64,000 nucleotides of DNA from UBA10349 sp003485905 (lineage in GTDB: Bacteria; Pseudomonadota; Gammaproteobacteria; Arenicellales; Arenicellaceae): positions 496,001 to 560,000 of the forward strand of contig CALSLL010000001.1 of NCBI GenBank assembly GCA_943787185.1, given 5' to 3'. Positions 53,705 to 61,624 of the stretch are shown piece by piece (positions within the stretch are counted from its first letter, which is position 1; each line of letters begins with the position of its first letter). A program made the translations under genes and the position numbers. Below the pieces are notes generated by a model. That model did no database searches. It saw only the letters and a list, made by a program, of their open reading frames with translations, and was not told the DNA's origin.

Positions 53705-54130
53705 TTAATTACAATGGTAGTGATTCCCATGACTAAAGCAGCCTCTGTTTGGTCGGCTGTAATAAATAATGCCGTAGTCTGGGCAATAGTTATTACTTCG
53801 ATAACTTCGATTATCATAATATCGATTGCCAAAGCCCCGATTATTATAGCTACGACTGTTATAGCTTCGATTATCATAACTACGGTTATTATAATATCGA
53901 TTGCTGTAGTTTCGATTGTCGTAATACCGATCGTCATTTCGTCGACCATTCGAATACCCGTACCGATAATTATCTATCAATCGACTTCGAGAACCGAAAT
54001 GCAGTGATAGTCCAAATTTAGGAGAATCATAGTATCGATCTTGTCCACGCCGAGAATCGGCATTCGATGCGTTACTAGCCCCAAGACCAATGGAAAGTAT
54101 TACAACTGCTAAACCTAGCTTTGCGTTCAT
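53705..54130 (-). CDS. Secreted Tyr/Arg/Asn-rich repeat protein
   Basis: 141 aa from ATG 54130, set by AGGAGG upstream. Signal peptide KLGLAVVILSIGLGASNASNA. The mature chain is dominated by short YxNR-type repeats (DRYYDNRNYSNRYY, NNRSYDNRSYNSRSY) between residues ~60 and 115, then a Cys-containing end (YCPDYGIIYYSRPNRGCF and HGNHYHCN). Strongly basic and likely disordered. Such proteins can bind polyanions or envelope polymers; no family recognised. An I/V-rich ORF on the opposite strand is its shadow. Confidence 0.6.
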   Translation of the reverse strand: MNAKLGLAVVILSIGLGASNASNADSRRGQDRYYDSPKFGLSLHFGSRSRLIDNYRYGYSNGRRNDDRYYDNRNYSNRYYNNRSYDNRSYNSRSYNNRGFGNRYYDNRSYRSNNYCPDYGIIYYSRPNRGCFSHGNHYHCN

Positions 54131-54293
54131 TGCTACCTCCTGAATGAGTAATACCATTGCAGACAGCATACTTAACGGCTACTGAACGAGCACTGAACTG
54201 AAAGTGAATCAATAATGAATAACAACTTTAAAGCCGGGCTCTACTCTTTGTTTGCTTGACTCTCCGTGGAGTCAAAACCAAGCCAGAGTAAGC

Positions 54294-55802
54294 TTATGTA
54301 TCTAAACGCTTAGCTAAATAAAAAATAAGCCAAATCACCGGGATACCCAGTAGACTGGCGAATAGAAAAAAATTGGAATAGCCAATTGCCTCGACCATGG
54401 TGCCCGAGTATCCGCCAATCAGTTTTGGGAACAAGGTCATCAATGAACTAAAAATTGCATATTGTGTCGCAGTAAACGAAATATTGGTCAGGCTCGATAA
54501 CCAGGCAATAAAAGACGCAATTGCAATCCCCCCACTTAAATTATCTGCTGCAATTACGGCTATTAGTAACTGGATGTCCGCATCACTATTCGCCAAAACC
54601 ATAAATAACAAATTAGTTAGTGATACCAATACAGCGCCCAACATTAATATGCGCATGACGCCATATTTCAAGACCAAAAAGCCGCCCATAAAACTCCCGG
54701 TAATAGTCATTAATACGCCGAAAGTTTTAGACACAGAAGCGATCTCATTTTTGCTATACCCCATATCCTGATAAAAGATGTTAGCGATCACTCCCATCAC
54801 AATATCTGAAATTCGATAGAATCCAATTAGTAGCAACACCCACAACGCGAGACGTCCATATCGACTTAAAAAGTCGGCTAACGGTTGTATATAGCTTTCG
54901 TTAACCAATTGACTATTCGCAATGCCGACCAACAGACCAAGCTTTGCAACTACCATGGTTGCGGTTAGTGATACCGCTAGTGCCAATGCGGAATAAAAGA
55001 AAGAGAACGTCAATTGGGTATATCCGTCAAAAACTTCTGGCGCATTAGGAATCCAATTTAATGTCATAACGAAGACGCTAATCGAAATAACAAACAACAA
55101 AAGGAACCGGCCGTAATCAGGCGCGGCGTAAGGGTAGACTTTATCTTGAGAAGACGCCTCTGGTTCTCGAATAAGTATCGTAGTGGCTACGCCGACAAGC
55201 ATAACCGTGGCCATGCACAGATATGTATTCCGCCAAGCTTCATAGCTGTAGTGATCTGCCGTACTTCCAAAATATTGAGCTAAGTAAAGAGCTCCTGCAC
55301 CAGAAACAATCATTCCAATCCGATAACCAGCGACATACGTTGAAGAAAGTAATGCCTGCAATCGCTTGTCAGCGAACTCAATACGCAATGCATCAATCAC
55401 AATATCTTGAGTAGCGGAGGAAAACCCAAGCGCAATAGCAGCCAATGCGATAATCACCAAACCATCCTGCGGGTCAGTCAATGCCATCCATACTATTGCC
55501 GAAATCACCGCAAATTGTGACAACAACAACCATCCACGGCGACGTCCAAATATGCTGGTTAAAAAAGGTAACGGTAGTTTGTCCACCAAGGGCGCCCAAA
55601 TAAACTTAAAGGAATACCCCAATGCAGCCCAGCTAAAAAATGTAACAGCAGACTTTTCTACTCCGGCCTCACGCAACCAAAGCGACAAACTTGAAAAAAT
55701 AAGAAATAGTGGAATACCTGCAGAAAGGCCCAGAAAAAACAGAACCCAAAGTGACTTTTGTTGCCACCAAACCAAGCCAACCTTTGCCTCCGCAGTCCTC
55801 AT
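54294..55802 (-). CDS. AmpG-type MFS permease
   Basis: 502 aa, about 14 helices. AmpG-like motifs: GLSAGIPLFLIFSSLSLWLRE, FIWAPLVDKLPLPFL, FGRRRGWLLLSQ, SSATQDIVIDALRIE and DNLSGGIAIASFIAWLSSLT. AmpG imports anhydro-muropeptides for cell-wall recycling. Its ATG overlaps the stop of the exonuclease gene by one base (TAATG), so the two are coupled. Confidence 0.85.
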   Translation of the reverse strand: MRTAEAKVGLVWWQQKSLWVLFFLGLSAGIPLFLIFSSLSLWLREAGVEKSAVTFFSWAALGYSFKFIWAPLVDKLPLPFLTSIFGRRRGWLLLSQFAVISAIVWMALTDPQDGLVIIALAAIALGFSSATQDIVIDALRIEFADKRLQALLSSTYVAGYRIGMIVSGAGALYLAQYFGSTADHYSYEAWRNTYLCMATVMLVGVATTILIREPEASSQDKVYPYAAPDYGRFLLLFVISISVFVMTLNWIPNAPEVFDGYTQLTFSFFYSALALAVSLTATMVVAKLGLLVGIANSQLVNESYIQPLADFLSRYGRLALWVLLLIGFYRISDIVMGVIANIFYQDMGYSKNEIASVSKTFGVLMTITGSFMGGFLVLKYGVMRILMLGAVLVSLTNLLFMVLANSDADIQLLIAVIAADNLSGGIAIASFIAWLSSLTNISFTATQYAIFSSLMTLFPKLIGGYSGTMVEAIGYSNFFLFASLLGIPVIWLIFYLAKRLDT

Positions 55803-56569
55803 TAAATATCATATTCCAACGTTAGGGGTGCATGGTCAGAAAACCGTTCTTCCTTATAAATATTTGCTCGGACTACTTTTTGAGCCAATCCCGGGGTCAC
55901 TACGTGATAATCAATCCGCCACCCGGTATTGTTTGCCCAGGCTTGCCCACGGTTCGACCACCAGGTGTATTGCTCTTCCCGGTCATCGACCGCACGAAAT
56001 GCATCTACAAATCCAGCCTCATCGAATAACCAGTCCATCCAGGCCCTTTCTTCAGGAAGAAAACCAGAGTTTTTCTGATTGCCCCGCCAGTTTTTAATAT
56101 CGATTTTTTTATGGGCAATATTCCAGTCACCACAAATAATCCATTCTCGATCTTGCTTTTGCATCTCTTTGAGCACGGACTCGAATCGGTCCATAACTAC
56201 ATATTTAAAATCTTGCCGCTCTTCTTTGCTTGAACCAGACGGCATATATAAAGAAACAATGCTTAGGTCCGGATAATCCACCTGCAAATAGCGACCTTCG
56301 CTATCAAAATCCTTCCAACCCAATCCCTCTTGAACATTCTCTGGTTCGGCAAGGCTATATATTCCGACGCCACTGTAGCCTTTTTTCTCAGCAGAGTGGA
56401 AATAGGTGTGGTAACCCTCTGGATGGTAGAGCGCATCGGTAATTTGATCAGGTTGTGCCTTAAGTTCTTGCATACACACGACATCTGGCTGTTCCTTTGC
56501 AATCCAGTCATAAAAACCTTTTCGCCCTGCTGCTCGGATGCCATTTACATTTACGGATACTATTTTCAT
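55802..56569 (-). CDS. xthA: Exodeoxyribonuclease III
   Basis: 255 aa from ATG 56569. AP-endonuclease fold with the catalytic residues intact: CMQELKAQ, GRYLQVDY, ICGDWNIAHKKIDIKNW and RFSDHAPLTLEYD. It is about the length of Pseudomonas Crc and, like crc, stands beside pyrE, but Crc has lost these residues, so this is a working nuclease of that clade. It removes abasic sites and 3' blocks in base-excision repair. Divergent from pyrE, and coupled to the AmpG gene. Confidence 0.88.
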   Translation of the reverse strand: MKIVSVNVNGIRAAGRKGFYDWIAKEQPDVVCMQELKAQPDQITDALYHPEGYHTYFHSAEKKGYSGVGIYSLAEPENVQEGLGWKDFDSEGRYLQVDYPDLSIVSLYMPSGSSKEERQDFKYVVMDRFESVLKEMQKQDREWIICGDWNIAHKKIDIKNWRGNQKNSGFLPEERAWMDWLFDEAGFVDAFRAVDDREEQYTWWSNRGQAWANNTGWRIDYHVVTPGLAQKVVRANIYKEERFSDHAPLTLEYDI

Positions 56570-56705
56570 ACTTTTCTGCAATTATTAGAAATTATTGGGG
56601 TCTTGTATCACCGCTAGATACAGTATGATACGCAGGAACCATCGGAGGTACTAACCGGATTTTTAATTCAATCGATCAAACAAAACTTATATTCTAAATA
56701 TTGCA

Positions 56706-57356
56706 ATGAAAGATTATCAACTTGAATTCCTAGAATTCGCTATTCAAAGCGAGGTACTGCGGTTTGGTGAGTTTGAACTTAAATCGGGTCGCATAAGCCC
56801 TTATTTTTTTAACGCGGGTGAATTTAATAATGGGGCGGCGATGAATGCTATATCGCGCTTTTTTGCTGAATCTATTATCGACAGCGAAATCCAATTTGAC
56901 GTTTTATTCGGGCCTGCCTACAAGGGCATTACTCTGTCCTGCGGAACGGCGATGGCGCTGGCCGAAAAAACTAACCAAAACGTACCCTACGCATATAACA
57001 GAAAGGAAAAGAAAGACCACGGTGAGGGAGGGACAACAGTCGGCAGCCAACTGATGGGCCAGATTGCTATTATTGACGACGTAATAACAGCAGGCACCTC
57101 CATTCGCGAATCAGTAGAGTTAATAACAGCTGTGGGAGCAACTCCGGCGGCGGTTTTTATCGCGCTAGACCGACAAGAGCGCAGCCCTAACTCCGAACTT
57201 TCCGCAGTCGAAGCCGTACAGGATAGTTTTAACATGCCCGTGGTGGCAATCGCTGGCCTTAATGAACTCTTGGAATACATCAAAGACAGGGCCGAATTCC
57301 AGCAATATTGGGATGCAATTTCAAAATATCGGGACGAATACGGAGTTTCCAGCTAA
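56706..57356 (+). CDS. pyrE: Orotate phosphoribosyltransferase
   Basis: 216 aa, standard length. N-terminal FGEFELKSGRISPYFFNAGE, the substrate loop YNRKEKKDHGEGG, and the PRPP-binding motif AIIDDVITAGTSIRES. It makes OMP from orotate and PRPP in pyrimidine synthesis. The pyrE / exonuclease III neighbourhood is conserved in gammaproteobacteria and supports the taxonomic placing. Confidence 0.93.
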   Translation: MKDYQLEFLEFAIQSEVLRFGEFELKSGRISPYFFNAGEFNNGAAMNAISRFFAESIIDSEIQFDVLFGPAYKGITLSCGTAMALAEKTNQNVPYAYNRKEKKDHGEGGTTVGSQLMGQIAIIDDVITAGTSIRESVELITAVGATPAAVFIALDRQERSPNSELSAVEAVQDSFNMPVVAIAGLNELLEYIKDRAEFQQYWDAISKYRDEYGVSS

Positions 57357-57413
57357 TCAAAACTGTATACATAGAAACTCTCAACAAACAGTCAATTATC
57401 TTCTATAAATACT

Positions 57414-58655
57414 ATGGTAACGCCTGAAGATACTTCCAGCACCTTTCTAGTTGGTGGTGCCGTTCGCGATCGCTTACTAAACCTACCGATCAAGGATCGA
57501 GACTGGGTCGTTGTTGGAAGCTCGCCTGAGAAAATGAGTGAAGCCGGCTTTAGGCCAGTTGGTAAAGACTTTCCCGTATTTTTACATCCGAAAACTCATG
57601 AAGAGTACGCGCTCGCAAGAACCGAACGTAAAACCAGTCTGGGGTATCAGGGCTTCTCGTTCTCGACCGCTCCTGACATAACCCTAGAAGAGGACCTTCA
57701 AAGAAGAGATTTCACCATCAACGCAATGGCTGAAAGTAAGAATGGAGAGATCATTGATCCGTATGGTGGACAACGCGATCTTAAGCTTAAAGTCATCCGT
57801 CACGTATCAGATGCCTTCGCTGAAGATCCCGTGCGCATACTTCGTGCCGCCCGCTTTGCAGCACGATTTAATTTTTCTATTGCAGATGAAACGCTCACCT
57901 TAATGGAGCAAATGGTACATAACGGCGAAGCTGATGCGCTGGTGGTAGAACGGGTATGGCAAGAAACCGAATTAGCTCTAGGCACGGCAAGCCCACAAAC
58001 TTTTTTTGCAGTGCTACGCGAGAGCAAGGCACTCGGCGTTATTTTCCCCGAGATTGATACCTTGTTCGGTATTCCTCAAAATAAAAAATGGCATCCTGAA
58101 ATAGATACCGGAATTCACACGCTAATGGTATTAGAACAAGCTGCACTGCTTAGCGAACGTCTTGATGTACGCTATGCTGCCTTGACTCACGATCTCGGAA
58201 AGGCATTGACGGCGAAACACGAATGGCCATCCCATAAAGGCCATGAACAAAAAGGGCTTGCGCTGGTTGAGCGACTAGCGGATCGATTACGAGTTCCAAA
58301 ACGTTTCAAAAAGCTATCCCGTGTAGTATGTGAGTACCACCTGCACACCCATCGAGCCTTGGAACTAAAACCCTCTACCGTCCTAAAACTACTCGAAGCG
58401 TGCGATGCCTTTCGAAACCCGGAAGAGTGGCAAGGCTTTCTAATGGCCTGTGAAGCTGATGCTCGTGGGCGCACAGGGCTCGAAAAAATAGACTACCCCA
58501 ACGCAGATTTTTTAAACAACCTATATGAAGCCGCCAAATCAGTGGATGGAGGCGCCATAGCGAAGCAATTGCGCAACGGCACCGAGATTGCTGAGGCGAT
58601 TAGAATCGCACGTACCAATGCAATAAAAGAAGCGCAAGGTAAACATTCAACATAA
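57414..58655 (+). CDS. cca: CCA-adding tRNA nucleotidyltransferase (multifunctional, with HD domain)
   Basis: 413 aa, class II type as in E. coli. N-terminal FLVGGAVRDRLLNLPIKDRD (nucleotidyltransferase) and DPVRILRAARFAARF; a C-terminal HD phosphohydrolase domain has ALTHDLGKALTAK and the EWPSHKGHEQKGL metal site. It adds or repairs the 3' CCA of tRNAs; the HD domain gives phosphatase and phosphodiesterase activity. The ribosome site is weak. Convergent with parC, with 560 bp of non-coding DNA between. Confidence 0.92.
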   Translation: MVTPEDTSSTFLVGGAVRDRLLNLPIKDRDWVVVGSSPEKMSEAGFRPVGKDFPVFLHPKTHEEYALARTERKTSLGYQGFSFSTAPDITLEEDLQRRDFTINAMAESKNGEIIDPYGGQRDLKLKVIRHVSDAFAEDPVRILRAARFAARFNFSIADETLTLMEQMVHNGEADALVVERVWQETELALGTASPQTFFAVLRESKALGVIFPEIDTLFGIPQNKKWHPEIDTGIHTLMVLEQAALLSERLDVRYAALTHDLGKALTAKHEWPSHKGHEQKGLALVERLADRLRVPKRFKKLSRVVCEYHLHTHRALELKPSTVLKLLEACDAFRNPEEWQGFLMACEADARGRTGLEKIDYPNADFLNNLYEAAKSVDGGAIAKQLRNGTEIAEAIRIARTNAIKEAQGKHST

Positions 58656-58686
58656 AAGACCGGTTGCTTCTAAAAAACAACCAGTC
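58654..58686 (-). terminator. Rho-independent terminator (leftward)
   Basis: On the minus strand GACTGGTTG pairs with CAACCGGTC (58678-58686 with 58658-58666, one mismatch), followed by TTTT (58657-58654). It would end a leftward RNA immediately at the cca stop codon. Confidence 0.6.
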
Positions 58687-58757
58687 AGTACAACAGAGGA
58701 GGAGGAAAACCTGAACCCATTTTTATACCCCTTGATCTACCTTGGCAGAGTGAGATG

Positions 58758-58819
58758 ACCCGAGTGATCGTAGCCTCCTGGCTGTAACCACCCGGGTGTA
58801 TCACACGGGGGAGGGTAAT
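58758..58819 (-). repeat. 62-nt structured repeat, copy 1
   Basis: Identical to 58849-58910. On the plus strand CCCGAGTGAT (58759-58768) pairs with ATCACACGGG (58800-58809; one mismatch), enclosing hairpins AGCC-TCCT-GGCT and CACCCGGGTG, so the folded form is a three-way junction. Confidence 0.8.
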
Positions 58820-58848
58820 TCTTTCTAATCTCTCTCGTGGGATGATGT

Positions 58849-58910
58849 ACCCGAGTGATCGTAGCCTCCTGGCTGTAACCACCCGGGTGTATCACACGGG
58901 GGAGGGTAAT
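58849..58910 (-). repeat. 62-nt structured repeat, copy 2
   Basis: Exact copy of 58758-58819, 91 bp away, with a 29-bp spacer that is not shared. Exact identity points to recent duplication or strong conservation of both copies. Confidence 0.85.
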
Positions 58911-59055
58911 ATTTTCAACACTTTCGTGTTTTACGCTTAATACAAAGCATAACGCGTGCCAAGATTCGGTTTTTCAACAAATAAATTTATAAGCTATTGT
59001 TATTTATATGTTTTATTGGAACAGCAACCTGACCAATAGTGTTGGGGGATTTTGA

Positions 59056-59117
59056 TATATAGCAAAATAGTGACAATTATTGTCAACATAACTCAATAAA
59101 TGTGACACATATTGTCG
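59056..59117 (-). promoter_or_regulatory. Leftward promoter with two operator dyads
   Basis: Minus strand: TTGACA (59086-59081), spacer 17-19, then TATATA (59061-59056). A perfect dyad TGACAATTATTGTCA (59071-59085) covers the -35 box. A second, TGACACATATTGTCG (59103-59117), lies 32 bp upstream. Both fit TGACA-N5-TGTCR. The spacing of three helical turns suits cooperative repressor binding. Confidence 0.55.
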
Positions 59118-59216
59118 TCTGCCACTCAAACAATCATAATTTAAGGGTGGTTTCTGAAATCAATTGTCCGACTTAGGAATTTCGGGCAATTCCGTCCCAA
59201 TAATGCCCTAAATAAA

Positions 59217-61460
59217 CTACTCCACCCCTAACTGCCTAACTTGCTGAAAACCTCTAGGTAATTTTTTACCACGCAAACCGCGTGCACCGCGATAATGATC
59301 TTGTTCCGAAGGTTTTAAATTTAGGTAGCGTTGGCCGGAGTGAACCACCACCGTTTGACCTTGTGAAAAAGCAACCGCAGAAACCACGTATTCATCGCCA
59401 GATTTTAATAATTTGGAAGGTATATTTATTACCTTAACGCCCTTACCTCGACCCAACTCGGGCAATTCACTCGCTGCATAGATGGCTAAGTAGCCTGCCG
59501 AAGTAACAACCGCTACCGAATCTGTTTGATATTCGCTTACTGAACTTGGCACCAACGCGCTAAAACCTTCCGGCACTTTTAAAGTAGCTTTACCTTTTCG
59601 GTTTTTTGACAACATATCGGCAACCGAACAAACAAACCCGTATCCGGCACTGCTGCACAGCAAATACTTGTCCGTCGACTGCCCCATCAATAGTCCGGCA
59701 AAACCGGCACCAGCAGGAGGATCAATTAAACTAGTTAGAGGTTCACCCTGACCTCGTGCGGACGGTAATTTATGCCCAGGAATTGCGTACGTCCGGCCAG
59801 TTGTATCGATAGGAACCAACATTTGATTCGACCGCCCTCTTACCGAATGAAGATAATCATCACCGGATTTATAACTTAATTCGCTGGCATTTATTTCATG
59901 CCCCTTTGCTGCGCGGACCCAACCTTGATTCGAGAGTACAGCAGTAATATTCTCTGACGGGATTAAATCAGTTTCTTCCATCGCACGGGCAGCTTCGCGG
60001 GCCACAATAGGTGAACGCCGATTATCGCCAAACTCTTCTGCATCAGCTTTCAGCTCTTTTTTAACTAACGTTTTAAGGCGAGCATCGGAACTTAATAACA
60101 GTTCAAGCCTGTCACGTTCCTCAGACAACTCCTCTTGTTCACCACGAATTTTAATTTCTTCAAGTTTAGCTAGCTGCCGCAAACGTAGTTCCAATATGGA
60201 CTCAGCTTGACGCTCGGACAACTCAAAAGCTTTCATCAAAGCAGCCTTTGGCTCATCCGAACTTCTAATAATCCGAATAACCTCATCAATATTCAGGAAT
60301 GCAGCAAGCAGGCCGTCTAATACATGCAAGCGATCAACAACCTTATCAAATCGATACTGAAGACGTTTACGGACCGTCTCTGCCCTATAAACCAGCCATT
60401 GCTTAAGCAAATTGCGTAAATCGAACACCCGAGGTCGACCAGTAAGGTCAATCATATTTAGATTCACCCGATAACTTTTCTCAAGATCAGTAGTAGCGAA
60501 TAAATGGGCCATTAGACCTTCGTAATCTACACGGTTAGATCGCGGTTCAATGACAAGCCGCACAGGATTATCTTGGTCAGATTCATCACGAAGGTCAGTT
60601 ACCATCGGGAGTTTTTTGTCTCGCATTTGTGCCGCTATTTGCTCGAGCACTTTTGAGCCAGAAGCTTGATAGGGCAAAGCAGTAATCACAATGTCATTTG
60701 CCTCACGACTCCAAATCCCCCGCTGGCGAACTGAGCCATTACCAGATGCATACATTTCACGAATTTGTTCAGGTGGTGTGATTATTTCGCCGACCGATGG
60801 GAAATCAGGTCCTTGTACAATGTCACATATCTCATCAAATCCTGTGCTCGGTTTATCCAACAATAATACGCAGGCTTTTACCACTTCTTGAGCGTTATGA
60901 GGTGGAATATCCGTTGCCATGCCAACCGCTATTCCCGAACCACCATTAAGCAAGACATTTGGCAATCGCGCTGGTAAGGACTTTGGCTCGTTCAATGTGC
61001 CATCAAAATTCGGAATCCAGTCAGACGTTCCCTGACCTAATTCCGAGAGCAGTGTTTGCGCATACCTTGTCAACCTTGACTCGGTGTAACGCATAGCCGC
61101 GAAAGATTTCGGATCGTCTGTGGAGCCCCAGTTTCCCTGCCCATCAATCAACGGGTAACGGTAACTAAAGGACTGCGCCATCAATACCATAGCTTCATAA
61201 CAAGCCGAATCGCCATGCGGATGAAACTTACCCAATACGTCACCGACGGTTCGGGCAGACTTCTTATACTTGGCTGCAGCATTTAGTCCAAGCTCAGACA
61301 TGGCGTAGACTATTCGGCGCTGTACAGGCTTAAGTCCGTCCCCGATAAAAGGTAATGCACGATCAAGAATCACGTACATGGAATAGTTCAAATATGCTTT
61401 CTCAGCAAATTCGGCGAGCGGCTGACTTTCGATATTAGGATTTATGCTCATAGGACACAC
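59217..61460 (-). CDS. parC: DNA topoisomerase IV subunit A
   Basis: 747 aa. N-terminal KAYLNYSMYVILDRALPFIG then DGLKPVQRRIVYAMSELGLN, the quinolone-region KFHPHGDSACYEAMVL with wild-type Ser and Glu, and the catalytic Tyr in AAMRYTESRL. The C-terminal domain has short beta-pinwheel blades (RGRSNQMLVPIDTTGRTYAI, KLPSARGQGEP). It decatenates daughter chromosomes with ParE. The second ATG (61451) may be the true start; neither has a clear ribosome site. parE is not next to it. Confidence 0.93.
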   Translation of the reverse strand: MCPMSINPNIESQPLAEFAEKAYLNYSMYVILDRALPFIGDGLKPVQRRIVYAMSELGLNAAAKYKKSARTVGDVLGKFHPHGDSACYEAMVLMAQSFSYRYPLIDGQGNWGSTDDPKSFAAMRYTESRLTRYAQTLLSELGQGTSDWIPNFDGTLNEPKSLPARLPNVLLNGGSGIAVGMATDIPPHNAQEVVKACVLLLDKPSTGFDEICDIVQGPDFPSVGEIITPPEQIREMYASGNGSVRQRGIWSREANDIVITALPYQASGSKVLEQIAAQMRDKKLPMVTDLRDESDQDNPVRLVIEPRSNRVDYEGLMAHLFATTDLEKSYRVNLNMIDLTGRPRVFDLRNLLKQWLVYRAETVRKRLQYRFDKVVDRLHVLDGLLAAFLNIDEVIRIIRSSDEPKAALMKAFELSERQAESILELRLRQLAKLEEIKIRGEQEELSEERDRLELLLSSDARLKTLVKKELKADAEEFGDNRRSPIVAREAARAMEETDLIPSENITAVLSNQGWVRAAKGHEINASELSYKSGDDYLHSVRGRSNQMLVPIDTTGRTYAIPGHKLPSARGQGEPLTSLIDPPAGAGFAGLLMGQSTDKYLLCSSAGYGFVCSVADMLSKNRKGKATLKVPEGFSALVPSSVSEYQTDSVAVVTSAGYLAIYAASELPELGRGKGVKVINIPSKLLKSGDEYVVSAVAFSQGQTVVVHSGQRYLNLKPSEQDHYRGARGLRGKKLPRGFQQVRQLGVE

Positions 61461-61624
61461 ATGGGCTAATTGACAGTTGAATTATTTCACATAAGCGGCC
61501 TCGATCAATTACTAAAGATCAATCTCTGCAGTATTTAGAATAGAAAATATGCAATCTATTTACCTCCGAAATGACATTTTCAACGTGCTAATATCTCAGC
61601 GAAAATTTTTCAAAATGTTTACCT

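Larger units (their letters stand above)
58654..59048 (-). ncRNA. Candidate ~395-nt regulated non-coding RNA
   Basis: Inferred from four linked signals in the gap between convergent cca and parC: a -35 box TTGACA with a TATATA-type -10 on the minus strand (start near 59048), two operator-like dyads over and upstream of it, two identical 62-nt structured repeats in the transcript, and a terminator at 58686-58654. No translated gene fits: the 91-nt repeat period is not a multiple of three. In this direction each repeat holds the hairpin AGCC-AGGA-GGCT with GGA in the loop, like CsrA/RsmA-binding sites, so a sponge RNA is one option. The plus-strand direction has no comparable promoter. Confidence 0.5.

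Noticed and set aside
53714..54007. 97-aa Ile/Val/Thr-rich ORF on the plus strand
   Set aside because: It is the antisense shadow of the Tyr/Arg/Asn repeat protein; it has no signal, no ribosome site and overlaps a well-supported gene.
55802..56569. Crc-type catabolite repression regulator beside pyrE
   Set aside because: The nuclease catalytic residues (Glu, DWN, SDH) are intact, whereas Crc has lost them, so it is exonuclease III.
58685..58882. 65-aa ORF on the minus strand through the 62-nt repeats
   Set aside because: The two identical repeats are read in different frames (period 91), there is no ribosome site, and no family resemblance; the RNA explanation fits better.
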